Positions 49,098-63,525 of a stretch of DNA of 64,000 nt are shown here, one piece after another. The position numbers and the translations under genes are program-made. This DNA comes from Sapria himalayana (taxonomy: Eukaryota > Streptophyta > Magnoliopsida > Malpighiales > Rafflesiaceae). Position 1 is the stretch's first letter. Every line of letters begins with the position of its first letter. The stretch lies in the NCBI GenBank assembly GCA_029783825.1, contig JAREIK010000712.1, positions 57,059 through 121,058 of the forward strand, read 5' to 3'. Below the pieces are notes generated by a model. That model made no database searches. It was not told the origin of the DNA and was given only the letters and a program-made list of their open reading frames with translations.

Positions 49098-49739
49098 AAG
49101 TTAGTTATTTTTTTGTTTCAATTATGTAAAATATTGAATTAGAATATGATATTAAATGATTTTATTTTTTGTTTATTATAAAATATTTATAGTTTCAATT
49201 TTTATTCAATTTGATATAAAAATATTAAATTATTAAATTAAAAAAATTTAAAAATTTTTAAATTCTGAAATTATTTTTGAAATTAAAATGGCTAGGGAAA
49301 ATTCCCTTGCTAAATTAGCAATGGAAAATCTTTTTCTAATTTAGCTAGGGAATTTTCCCTAGATAAGTTAGCTAGGGAAATATTATAATTAGTGACGGAT
49401 ATTCCGTCACTATTTTTATTTAGCTAGGGACTATATCTGTCGCTAAAATTTATAGTCCAGCACTTTAGCTAGGGAATCATCCATCATTATTTTTTTTAGC
49501 GATGGAATATCTTGTTTATCTTACAAATTTAGCTACACAATTTTACTTTTTTAGCAAGGGATTTTTCCGTCACTAATTTTTTAGCTAAGGATACTTTCCG
49601 TCGCTAAAATTTAGTAAGGTGGACTTTAGATAGGGAACCAATCCATCGGTAATCCGTTGCTATATCCAATTTAGCGATTAAAATGCTCATTTAGCAAGAG
49701 AATTGTTCCAAGCTATATAGGATTTTTCTTCTTGTGTTT

Positions 49740-52511
49740 ATCTATAGGTCAATTTGTCAATCAATCAATCTATCTATCTTTCTATTTGTTTATCTATATA
49801 TATGACTATCTATCTCACTTTCTATCTTTATATCAGTTTAACTATCACTATTTATCTATCTATCTATCTTTATTAGTATCTTTCTACCTATTTGTCTATT
49901 TGTCTATTTGGATATCTAAGTATCTATCAATATATATATATATATATCTATTTAACTTTCTATATATCTGTCTATGTGTCTATCTATCTATCTATTTTTC
50001 TCTCTATCTATTTGTGTATCTATAAATCTATCTATCTATATATTTATTTCATTATCTATATATCTATCTATCTACTATCTATCTATTAGTCTATTTATCT
50101 ATCTGTCTGAGTATCTATTTATATATCTATATGTCTATCTATCTATTTATCATTATGTTTATCAGTTTATTTTTTTATCTTTAAATTTGTCTATCTCTTT
50201 ATCTGTCAATCTATATATCTATTTATCTATCTATGTTACTATCTGTCTATTAGTTTTTCTATCTATCTCTCTATCTCACTAATTTTCTATTTTTCTATTT
50301 GTATATCTGACTATCTTTCGATTTGCCTATCTATCTATTTATCTATGTATCTATTTATTTATCTATTTATCTCTCTATCTCTATATGTCTATATGTTTAT
50401 ATATATACATCAGTATCTATTAATTTGTCTTTCTGCATATCTGTGTAACAATTAATCTATCTATCTATATATCTGTCTATCTATCTATGTGTCTATCAAT
50501 CTATGTTTCTATCTATCTATCTATTTGTATATATGTTTATCTATATATCTATCTATATATCTATCTATCTATTAAGATATCTATCTATTTGTTTATGTCT
50601 CTCTTTCTAGCTAACTCTTTTTCTATTCCTCTAGCTATCTATCTTTCTATCTCTATATATCTATATTATTTTTTATATATCTATCTTTTTATTAATCTAT
50701 CTATATTTCTCTATTTCTATCTAACTATTTAACTATCTATCGATATATCTGTTTATTTTTCAATCAATCAATCTATATATCTCTCTATGTATCTGTCTAT
50801 ATTACAATTTGTGTATCTATCAATCTAAGTATTTGTATATTTTTTATCTGTCTTTCTATTTCTATGTCTATCTATCTATCTGTCTATATGCCCTTTTGTC
50901 TATCTATCTGTCTATATGCCCTTTTGTCTATCTATCTGTTTATATCTTTTTATATCTATCTATCTATTTATATGTGTCTAAGTGTATGAGTCTATGTGTC
51001 GATGTGCATATGTCTCTATGAGCTATGTGTATATGTGTCTATGTGTCTAATGTGTATATGTGTATATGTGTCTTGTCTATGTGTCTGTGTCTATGGGTCT
51101 AGGTGTCTATCTGCATATGTATCTATGTGCCTATCTATATATCAATATGTCTATCTATCTATCTACCTAACTACCTACCGACCTATCTATCTATCTATTT
51201 GTATATCTATATATCTGTCTATGTTTCTATTTAACTTTCTATCAACTTTCTTATCTGTATATCTATTTATTTGTCTATCTGTCTATTTTTAAATTTGTCT
51301 ATCTAATTATATTTGTATCTAATTATCTATCTATTTGCCTGTCTATCTGTCTATATGTCAATTCTTCTATCTAATTATGTTTTTATATATCTTTCTCTCT
51401 ATCTCTCTATTCATCTATTAGAGTATCAGTCTATCTATCTATTTTTCTATGTGTCTATATATATTTATGTATATTTATCTATCTATATATTTATTTGTCA
51501 ATCTTTCTATTTGTCTTTCTGTCGCAATATATATTTCTTTATCTATCTTATAGTATATAAGTTTATTACTCTATGTTACTATCTATATATCTGTCTATCT
51601 ATTGATCAATCTATATATGTGTTAAATGTCTACTTGTCTATCTGTCTACCTGTCTATTGATCTATCTATCTCTCTATTTGTCTATCTTTCTATCTATCTA
51701 TATGTCTATCTATATTTATATCTATCTAACTTTCTATCTATCTATGTATTTATGTATATATCTATTAATCTATCTATCTATCTATTTGTATATATGAGTA
51801 ATTGTTTATTTATCTATCTATCTATATATCCTTCTATCTGTCTATCTGTCTTTCTACCTTTTTATATTTTTGTCTATCTAATTATCTATGAATCTATCTA
51901 TCTATCTTTCTATTTTTCTAACTATCTATCTAGTTGTCTATTTATCTATCTTTTTATTTATAGATTTGTATATCTGCCTATTTATCTTTCTATCTATTTA
52001 TGTGTCTATATGTCTGTCTATCTTTCTGTTAATCAATCAATCATTCTGTCTATCTATTTATCTGTCTATTTGCCTATTTATTTATATGTCTATTTGTATG
52101 TCTATCAATTTTTATCTATCTATCTATTTGCCTATCTATATATTTATCTTTATATATATCTATCTGTCTGTCTGTGTATAAATGTATCTCTCTATTTCTC
52201 TAACTATCTATATGTCTATCTTTTTATACATCTACTTCTCTATCTATTTATCTTTCTTTCTTTTCTTCTTTCTATTTGTATATCTATCTATCTCTCTATC
52301 TATCTATCTCTCTCTCTATCTATCTTTCTATCTATCTATCTCTCAATCTATCTATCTATAAATCTAGCTATCTCTCTCTTTATATTTCTATCAATTTGTC
52401 TATTTGTCTATCTATCGATCTATCTTTTCTATATATCTCTCTATTTGATAATCTATCTATTTGTCTAACTATATATCTATATATTTTTCTGACTTTTTGT
52501 ATATTTATCTA
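49740..52511. repeat. TCTA tetranucleotide array, segment 2
   Basis: About 2.8 kb of degenerate (TCTA)n in the same orientation as segment 1. A sub-block at 50,980-51,110 is rich in ATGTGTCT. The longest uninterrupted plus-strand frame (51,626-52,468, 280 codons) is almost entirely Ser/Ile/Tyr/Leu/Phe/Val and follows from the repeat. Confidence 0.95.
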
Positions 52512-52580
52512 TCTATCAATATATCTATATATTGATAGAGAGATAGATCAATATATCTATATATCTATTTGTATAGACTG
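52512..52580. repeat. Orientation-switch junction (near-palindrome)
   Basis: An inverted repeat with 12-bp arms (TCTATCAATATA at 52,512-52,523 and its complement at 52,528-52,539) around a 4-bp spacer sits where the array flips from TCTA to TAGA on the plus strand. A short TATC-oriented stretch (about 52,550-52,570) intervenes before the GATA orientation becomes continuous. Confidence 0.85.
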
Positions 52581-53434
52581 ATTGAGAGATAGATAGACAC
52601 TTAGATAAAGAAATTGATAATTATTTAGACAAATAGATCTATAGATTGATCGATAGTTTGATTGATAGAAAAATAGATAGAAATTTAGATAGAAAAATAG
52701 ATAGATAGATTAGAAAGACATAGATAGACAAATAAATAGATAAATAGACATATAAATAGATAAATAGATAGAATTATAGATAGATTGATAGATAGACAAA
52801 AAGATAGATAGATTGATTGATAGATATATATATATAGATAGACAAATAGATAGTTAGATAGACAGACAGGTTAGTTAGATAGATATATAGTTAGAAAGAT
52901 AGATACACATATAGATACATTAATATATTGATAGATAAATAGGCAGATAGAAACATTAATAGATAGATAGATAAACAGAAAGAAAGAAAGAAAGATATAC
53001 AGATATATAGACAGATAGATATATAGAGAGACAGATATATTGAAAGATAGATAGATAGACAAAAAGAAAGACATATAGATTGATCGATAGATCGATACAC
53101 ACATATATTGATAGATAGATGCATAGCTAGATAGATAGATAGATAGATAGATAGAATGTTAATTAGATTGATAAAAAGATTGATAGATATATTGATAGAG
53201 AAATTAAATGATAGATTAATAGACAGATTATTAGATTAATCGATAAATAGATTGATATACAGATTGATAGATAGATTAGAAGATAGATAGATAGATATAT
53301 TGTTAGATAGATAGATTTATTGATTGATTGATAGTTAAATAGATAGATAGTTAGATAGATACATAGTTAGTTAGTTAGCTTATTAGACAAATAGATAGAT
53401 AGACATATAGAAATAAAGATAGATATACATATAG

Positions 53435-53477
<43 letters not shown>

Positions 53478-54058
53478 CACATTGATAGATAGACAAATAT
53501 ACATATAGACAAATAGATATATAGATATATAGACAAATAGATAGGTAGACAGAGAGGTAGGTAGGTAGAAAAATAGATAAATAGATAGATAACAGGTAGA
53601 TAAACAAACATATAGATAGACAGTTAGATAGATAGATATACAGACTAATAGATAGATAGTTAGATAGAAAAATAGATAGACAAATAGACAAATTAATGGA
53701 CAGAGTGATAGACAGATATATAGATATTCAAATAGGTAGACAGATAAATTGAAAAACATAAAGATAGACATATAGACAAACAAATAGACAAATACGTAGA
53801 AAGACAGATAGCCAGATAGATATAGATAGATAGATATATATATATATATATTGATTGTTATATAGACAGATTGATATATAGATAGATATATTTATACATA
53901 GACATATATATAGGTAGATAAATACATAGATAGATAGATATATAGATAGAAAGATAGATAAATAGATAGATCTATAGACAAATGATAGGTAGATAGATTT
54001 ATATAATGTTATATAGTAAGATAAAATTATAGATAGAGTTAGATAGAAAGATATAGTG

Positions 54059-54093
<35 letters not shown>

Positions 54094-57000
54094 GATATAT
54101 AAACAAATAGATACATAGACAGATAAATAAACAAATTGATAGACAGACAGATAGATAGATAGATAAAAAGATAGGGAGATTGATATATAGTCATGTAGAT
54201 AAACAAATAGATAGACAGATAGACAAAAAGATTGACAAAAAGATTGATAGATAAATATATAGATAGATAGATAGACAACTTGATTGACAGATAGATAGAC
54301 AGATTGATAGATATATTGGTCGATAGACACATAGCTATATAGATAGGTTGGTAAATAGATAGATAGATAGATACAAAAATAGATATATAGATTGATAGAC
54401 AAATCAATAACCAAATAGATCGACATATTGATATACATATAGAAAGAGAAATAGATATACAGATATATAGAAAGTTAGATAGATAGACAGATAGATAGAT
54501 AGATAAATAGACTAATAGATAGACATATAGATAGATTGACAAATAGATAAACATATATATAGTTTAATAGATAGATTGATTGATTGAAAAATATATAGAC
54601 AAATAAATAGAATGATAGATAGATAGATATGTAGATAGATTGACCAAAAAATAAACAAATAGATAGATAGATAGATAAATAAACATATACATAGACATAT
54701 AGATATAAAAATATTTGGATAGATAGACAGATATATATATATAGACTAAAAGATTGATAGATATATAGTCAAAAAGCTAGGCAGATTCAAAGGCAAATAG
54801 ATAAATAGATAGATAGATATATAAATAGATAAATAGACAGATTGATAAACACTTAGATAGATATACTGATAGACAGCTAGATATATAGATAGATATACTA
54901 GCAGATAGATAGATATATACACAGATAGATTGATAGATAATTTGACAAATATATAGACAAATTGAAAGATAGCTAAATAGATAGATAGATAGATAGATAA
55001 ATAAATTGATAGATAGATAGTTACATTGATAGTTAGACTAAATGAAAGACAAATAGATATATAAATAGATTAACTAATAGATTGATTGATTGATTGATAA
55101 AAAGAATGATCGACAAATAGATTGACTTATAGATTGATAGATTGATAAATAGATAGATAGACATGTAGATTGTTATACAGACATACAAATAAATAGATAT
55201 ACATACAGATTGATAGACAAATTGATAGATATACAGATAGATAAAGAGATATATAGAAATATATATAGATAGATAGATTGAATTATAGATAGATTGATAG
55301 AAAGATAAATAGACATATAGATGCTTAGATAGTTAGACAAAAAGATAGATAGATATACAGATTTATAGACTAATAGATAGATAAATAGATAGATAGATTA
55401 AAAGAATGATCAACAAATAGTAAACAAATAGATAGATAGGTCTATAGATACATATACATATAGATAGATAGTTAGATATACAAATATATAGATAGATAAA
55501 TACACATATAGGTAGACAAATTGATATATAGAAAGATAGATAGTTAGTTAGCAAGATAGACAGATTGATTGATTGATTAATAGACTAATCGATAGTTAGT
55601 TAGTTAGATAGACAAATAGATAGAAGGATTTATAGATTTGCCAATAGATATATAGTTAGAATGAATGATAAACAAAACGATAAATAGATATTTAGATAGA
55701 TAGATAAACAGATAGATATGTAGATAGATAGATAGATAGATAAAAAATTAGATAGATAGAAAGAATGTTAGTTATATTGTTAGACTTATAATTATACACA
55801 GATATATAAATTGATAGATAGACAGATATATTGAGAGACAGATACATAGTCGGATAAATTAAAAATTTGATATTCGAATATATAGAAGGATAGATAGATG
55901 GATAGATAGATTTATTGATAAATAGATAGATAGACAAATATTTAGATAGATAGATAGTTACTAGAAAGATACATAGGGAGATATATAAACATATTGATAG
56001 ATAGATTGATAGATAAATTCTTAAATAGATTGAATGACAGATATTTGATAAATAGATAGATTAATTAATAGATTGATAGATAAACAAATACATAGATAAA
56101 TAAATAGGTATATAGATAGAAAGATAGAAAAATATTTAGATAGGTAAATAGATAAACAATTATATTCATAGATTTATAAACAGATAGATAAGTAAATAGA
56201 TAGATAAATAGATATGTAGACATATAGTAGAAAGATAGATACACAGATAGATAGGCAGACAGATAAATAGATAAATAGATTGATAGATATATAGATAGAT
56301 AGAGAAATAAATATATAGGCAGATAGATAGAAAGATAGATTGATAAATATATAGATAGATAAATAGAGGATAGAAAGATAGATAAATATATAGGTAGATA
56401 TATGGTTAGATAGATAGATAGGCAGATTGATAGATAGATAAAAAGACAAATATATAGACAAGTAAATTCATTGATATATAGATAGACAGATAGATTGATA
56501 AATAGATTGATAAATAGATTAATATACATATTTTATAGACAGATTGATAGAGAGATTGATAGATTGATTTATAGACAGATTGATATATACATTGATAGAC
56601 ACATTGATTGAGATATAGATAGATAGATCAATAGATAGAGAGATTAATAGATAGATAGATAGATAGATAAATAGATAAATAGATAGACAGTTAGATAGAT
56701 AAATAGATATATAAGATTAATAGATAGACAAAGAGATATATAAATAGATAGACATTTAGATAATTAGATTGATAAAAAGATTTATAGATAGATTGATAGA
56801 TAGATTGATAGACATGTATATATAGATTGATAGACATATTAAAAAACTTATAAATAAATAGATAGATAGATATAGAAAGAAATATAGATAGATAGATAGA
56901 CAGATATTTTGATAGACAAATTAATAGATAGATTGATAGATTGATTGATAGATATTTTTGATAGATAAATAGGCAGATTGATAGAAATATAGATTGAAAG

Positions 57001-57530
57001 ATAGATTGAAAGATAAATAGACAAATAGATAGATTATTAGAGAGAAATATAGACTAATAAATAGATAGATAGATATATAGATAGAAGGATAGATAGATCA
57101 ATAGAGAAATAGATATAAAGAAAGATATATAGATAGTTAGATTAAAGATTTATATAGACAGATAGTTAGATAGAAAGATAAATAAATTTATAGATAGAAA
57201 TATAGACATATATATAGATAGAAAGATAGATATATAGATAGACAAATAAAGAATCAGATAGATAGATAGATAAATATAAAGATAGATAGAAAGATACATA
57301 GACAATATAAATAAAGATAGATAGATTAATAGACAAAAAGATATATAGATAGACAGGCATATAGAAATACAAATTGATAGATAGATAGATAGAATATATA
57401 GATAGATAGATAAATAGATAGATAGATAGATAGGCAAATAGATAGATAGATAGATATACAATAGATAGATAGATCGATAAATAGATAAATAGATATATAA
57501 ATAAATTGTATAAATAGATAAATAGTAAGA

Positions 57531-57860
57531 TTGATAAATAGATAAATATATAAATAGATTAATTAAGAGACAAAAAAATAGATGGTTAGACATATAGATA
57601 GATAGATAGATAGATAGATGGCTAGCTATCTAGCTCAAAAGATAAATAAATAAATAAATAGTTAAACATATAGATCAATAGATAGATAGATAGATTGTTT
57701 GATTGATATAGAGATAGATTGATAAATAGATAGATATATAAATAGATTAATTAAGAGATAGAAAAATAGATAGAGACATATAGATAAATAGATAGATAGA
57801 TAGATAGCTAGCTCAAAAGAGAGATAAATAAATAAACAGTTAGACGGTTAGATCAATAAA
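57531..57860. repeat. 188-bp higher-order duplication inside GATA array
   Basis: A block containing gattaattaagaga, then gctagct..agctcaaaaga, then gataaataaataaa and gatcaataaatagat occurs twice, offset by 188 bp (gattaatt at 57,557 and 57,745). A unique marker inside the simple repeat shows segmental tandem duplication. Confidence 0.85.
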
Positions 57861-58669
57861 TAGATATATAGATAGATAGATATATAGATAATTAAATAAA
57901 TAGTTAGATAGATAGATAAATAGACAAATATATAAATATATAAAAAGATAGATAGATAAACAGATAGATTGATAGACATATAAATTATTATATAGTGGTA
58001 CAAATAGACAAATAGTTAAACAGACAGATAAAAAGATAGATATCCAAATAAATAAATAGATCAATAGACAGACTCAAAGACACATATAAACAAATAGATA
58101 GATAGACATATATATGGACATATAGATAGATAGAAGAATGACATATAGATAGACAAATAGATAGACAGACAGATACATAGAAAGATAGACAAATAGATAG
58201 ACAAATAGATAGACAAATAGATAGGCAAATTTATAGACAAATATATATACAAATTGTTAGATAGATAGAAAGATAGTTAGATATATTGATAAACAAATAG
58301 ATAGGCAGATTGATAAACATATAGATAGACTTACATATAGATAGATAGATAGTTATTTAGATAGATAGATACACAAATTGATAGATAAATTTATTGATAG
58401 ATAGATAGACAGATAGTTAGATATATGGATAAATAAATAAATAGATAGATATATTGATAGTTAGATAGGTAGATAGATAGATAGACTAAAAGATAGACAA
58501 ATAGTTAGATAGATAGATAGTTAGTTAGTTAGATAGAGAGATTGTTAGACTGAAAGATAGATAGATAAATAGATAGATAAATAGAGAAATGGAATGAAAG
58601 ACGGATAAAAAAAGATAGAAAGTTGGATATATAGATGAATAGATAGATGAATAGATAGACTGATAGATA

Positions 58670-58671
<2 letters not shown>

Positions 58672-58749
<78 letters not shown>
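58672..58749. repeat. (AT)n(GT)n composite microsatellite in GATA array
   Basis: An AT run (58,672-58,704) is followed by a GT run of about 45 bp (58,705-58,749). It has the same AT-then-GT order as at 36,243 and 37,670. Confidence 0.95.
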
Positions 58750-58753
<4 letters not shown>

Positions 58754-61602
58754 GATAGATACACAGATAGATAGATAGATAGATAGATAGATAGGTAGAT
58801 TGATAGATAGATAGGTAGGTAGGTAGATAGACATATATATAGATAGATATTTAAATTGTTATATCAATTGAAAGATAGTTTGATAGACATATTGATAGGC
58901 AAATTGATGTATAGATTGATAGATATATAGATAGATAGATAGTTAGTTAGTTAGACAAATAGAAATATAGATATATAGATAGATAGATAGTTAGAAAAAT
59001 AAATAGATAGATAGATAGATCAACCGATAGCATGACCTATCTATATATATATAAGATAGATAGATATATAGATTTAAAGATAGATAGATAGATAGATAGA
59101 CATTAAGAATATACATATAGATAGACAAATAGATAGACAGACAAATAGATTTATAGGTAAACAAATAGATAAATAGTGAGATAGTTAGATAGATATATAG
59201 ATAGATAGATATATACATATGGATAGATAGAAAGATTGGCATATAGACACACAAATAGATAAACTGATATATAGACAGATAGACACACAAATAGATAGAT
59301 ATATATAGACAAACAATGGGCATAGTGAGAGATAAAAAAATTGAAAGATGGATATACAAATAGATAAACTTACAACTTGACAAACAAATAGAGAGACATT
59401 TAGATAGAGACATTGATAGATAATTAGACAAATAGTTAGATAGATAAACAGACATATAGATAGATAGAAAGTTTGACAGATAGATAGACAAATAAATAGA
59501 AAGATAGATATATAGATAGATATACATATAGATATATAAATAGATAGATATACAAATAGATAGACTGATAGATATATAGAAAAATAGATAGATATATAAA
59601 TAGATATATAGACAAAAGAATAATTAGATAGATAGATAGACAAATAGATATATAGATAGATAGACATACAAATAAATAGATTTATAGATTAATTGATAGA
59701 TAGATTGATAGATAGACAGATTGATAAATAGCCAAATTGATATATAAATTATTGACAGATTAATATACATATTAAAGATAGATAAATAGACAAATTATTA
59801 GAAAGATAGATTGACTGATAGATAGAGATAGATATATAGATATATAGATATATAGATATATTGATAGAAAGATAGATATATAGATAGATAGATGATAGAA
59901 AGATATAGTGACAGATAAATAGATAGATTGATTGACATATAAAAGTACATACATATAGATAGATAGATAGATAGAAAAATAGATAGATAGATCAAAAGAC
60001 ATATAGATATAAGGATAGATATATAGATACTTAGATAGTTAGATAGATAAATAGATAGATAGTTAGAAAGGATAAAAAGATATATAGAAAGATAGAAATA
60101 TATATAATTAGACAAATAGTTAGACTGAGAGATAGATAAATAGATAGACAATTAAATAGTTAGATAGATTGATAGATAAATAAAAAGATAGACAAATAGA
60201 TAGATAGACAGAAATAAAGATAGTTTGATAGATAAATTGATAGAAAAATAGATTAACAAATAGATAGATAGATAGATAGATAGACAGATCGATAAATAGA
60301 TAGATAAAAATATTGATAGACAGATATATAGATAGACAGACAAACAAACAAAAAGATAAGAGATAGATAGATAAATTGATAGACAGTTAGATAGGTAGGT
60401 AGACAAATAGATAGATAGAACGATAGAAACATAAATAGACATATAGATAGATAGATAGATAGACATTTATAAAAATAGCAAATAGATAGATAGACTGAAA
60501 AACAGATAGATAGATAAATAAATAGATAGATAAACACATAGACAAATAGAGATATAGACATATAAACAGATACAAAGATCGATAGATAAATATATAGATA
60601 GATAAACTAATAGACGAATATATAGTTATATAGATAGAAAGACAAATAGACAAATTAATAGGAATATAAACAAATAGATAGTTAGATAGATGGATAAATT
60701 GATATATAGACAGATAGATAGACAGATAAATAGATAGACTAATTGATAGATAATTAGTGACAGATTGGTATATAGATAAATAGATAGATAGGCATATAGT
60801 CAGATAAATAGATATATATATAGATAGATAAATAAAAAGGTAGATATATAGGTAAATAGATAGATAGTTAGATAGAAAGATAGATAGATAGAATTATAGG
60901 GAGATATATAGATTAATAGATACATATATAGATAGACAGATATAGAAATAAATAGTGAGATATATATAAAGATATAAAGATAAATAGACAAATAGAAAGA
61001 TAGACAGATAGACAAATAGACAGATAGATAAATAGATAGATATACACATAAACATAATGACACATTCATCCAAAGACATATGGACAGGTAGATATATACA
61101 TATATAGACATATAGACACATAGATAAATAGAAAATATATAGATATATAGATAGAAAGATAGAAATATAGATAGATAGAGAGATATACAAATAGATAGAT
61201 AGAGACATAGAAACATAAATAAATAGTTAGATAGATAGACTATATATATTTGCCTATCTATCAAACTCTCACTATTTATCACTAATTATAGATAGACTAT
61301 GTATCTATAAATAGATAGACAGACAGATACACACATAGACAATTAGGTGGATAAACAAATAGATAGATTGATAAACAAATAGATATATTCACATATTCAT
61401 ATATTAAAAGATTGAAAGGTTGAGAAATATAAAAATTGATGGATACACATATACATAAATAGATAGATAGATATATAGAAAAAGATATGTAGAAAGATAG
61501 ATTGATTGATTAATAGATAAATAAAAAGTTATTCATATAAACATATAGACAGATAGAAAGATATATAGATTTATAGGTAGATACATAAAATGATAGTTAA
61601 GT

Positions 61603-61648
<46 letters not shown>

Positions 61649-61728
61649 ACATAGATAGACATAAATATAGAAAGATAGATAGACATACAGATAAATAAAT
61701 ATATAGTTATATAGATAGATAGTCAGAT

Positions 61729-61772
<44 letters not shown>

Positions 61773-61925
61773 ATAGATATACTGAAATACAAAAATATAG
61801 TTAGATATATAGACTAATAAAATTATAGACAGATAAATAGATTGACACCGAAATAAAACAAATAAAAATAAAAATAGACAGTTATATAGATAGATAGATA
61901 AAAAGATAGACAGACAGTTAAACAA

Positions 61926-61959
<34 letters not shown>

Positions 61960-63494
61960 CATAAATAAATAGTTATATAGATTGATAGATATATAGATAT
62001 ATTGACAGATATACAATTAGATAGATAGATATATATATATATATATATATAGAAATATCGATAAATAGATAGATAAATAGAAATATAAACACTTACACTA
62101 ATAGGCTAAATGATAAATAGAGAGAACATAGATAGGCAGATAGATAGATAAATAGAAAGATAGTTAGCCACATAGATAGAAAAAAAAATAGATAGATAGA
62201 CAAATAAACAAATACACAGATAGACAAATAAATAGATAGAAAGATAGACAAATAGACAGATATGATATATAGATAGATAGTTAAATAGATAGATAATAGA
62301 TAGAAAAATAGATGGATAGACACATAGATAGTTAGATAAAAAGATAGGAAGATAATTAGATAGACAGATAGATAAATAGTTAGTTAGATAGTTATTTAGA
62401 TACATTATAGGTTGATTGACTAAATGATAGATAGATATATGGACAAATAAAGTGAATGACAGACAGATAGATAGATAGATAGATAGGGTATATAGATTGA
62501 TAGATAGATTTTTAGTTAGTGGTATAGAATGACTAATTGACAAATTGATAGAGAGAGAAGTATATAGATAGTCATATATATTGATAGATAGAAATATAAT
62601 TAGATAGGTAGATAGATATGCACATAGAAAGCTAGATATATTGATAGACAACTAGAAAGTTAGATAGTCATTTTGATATATAGATATATAAATTGATTGA
62701 CAGATACAAAGATACACAGATAATCAAATAGATAGATAGATAATTAGATCAAAAAATAGATAGATAGATAGACCATATATGAAGATAAACAGATAAACAG
62801 ATTGATAGATTTATAGATAAATAGATTGCTAGATATATATATAGATAGATTGATAGATAGATAGAAAAATAAATAGTTACATAGTAGATAGATAGATAGA
62901 CAGATTGACAGATATATAAATAGATAGATATGTAGATTGATTGATTGATAGATAGATATAGAGATATAAAGGCAAATAAACATATAGAAAGATAGACAGA
63001 TAGATAGACATAGAATGTTAGATAAATAGATAGATAAATAAAGTTATAGGTAGATAGGTAGAAAAAGATAAATACATAGATAGATATAAAGATAGATTAA
63101 TAGATACACAAATAGATAAAAAGATAGATCAATAGATAGTTAGATAGATAGAAAGCCATTTAGATAGATAGATAGATTGATTGATAATAAAATAGATAGA
63201 TTTATAAATAGTTACAGATAGATTGATTTATAGATAGATAGGCAAATAAATAAATAGATAGATAGACAGACAGTTAAGTCGATAGGTAGATATACAAATA
63301 CATAGATTATTAGATAGAGAGATTGATTGATTTTATTGATAAATAGATAGATAAACAGATACACAGATAGATAGATTGATAGATAAGCATAAAGATAGAT
63401 AGAAAAATAGATAAATAGACTAAGAGACTGATAGAATGAAAGAAAGTTAGATAGTTTGACAGATAGCTAGATAGATAGACATGCAGATAGATAG

Positions 63495-63525
<31 letters not shown>

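Larger units (their letters stand above)
47517..49736. mobile_element. CACTA family A, right terminal arm (copy 2) inside TCTA array
   Basis: From cacataatactataag at 47,517 it is collinear with the right arm 30,068-32,403: ~220-bp module (47,648-47,882), AT-rich spacer, triplet island (48,172-48,640), tatatacgtac repeats, second module (48,866-49,097), and subterminal motifs. It ends GGATTTTTCTTCTTGTG, a mutated form of the CTTGTAGTG terminus, followed by TTT. No left arm accompanies it. TCTA repeat lies on both sides in the same orientation. Confidence 0.88.

Noticed and set aside
49737..49739. TTT after each of the three right termini and before both left termini taken as proof of target duplications.
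   Set aside because: In such AT-rich DNA a three-base TTT is expected often by chance, so it supports but does not prove the pairings.
51626..52468. A 280-codon open frame rich in Ser, Ile, Tyr and Leu, and dozens of similar frames on plus before 52.5 kb and on minus after it.
   Set aside because: (TCTA)n contains no stop in any frame and translates as Ser-Ile-Tyr-Leu, so these frames are a consequence of the repeat. They flip strand exactly where the repeat does.
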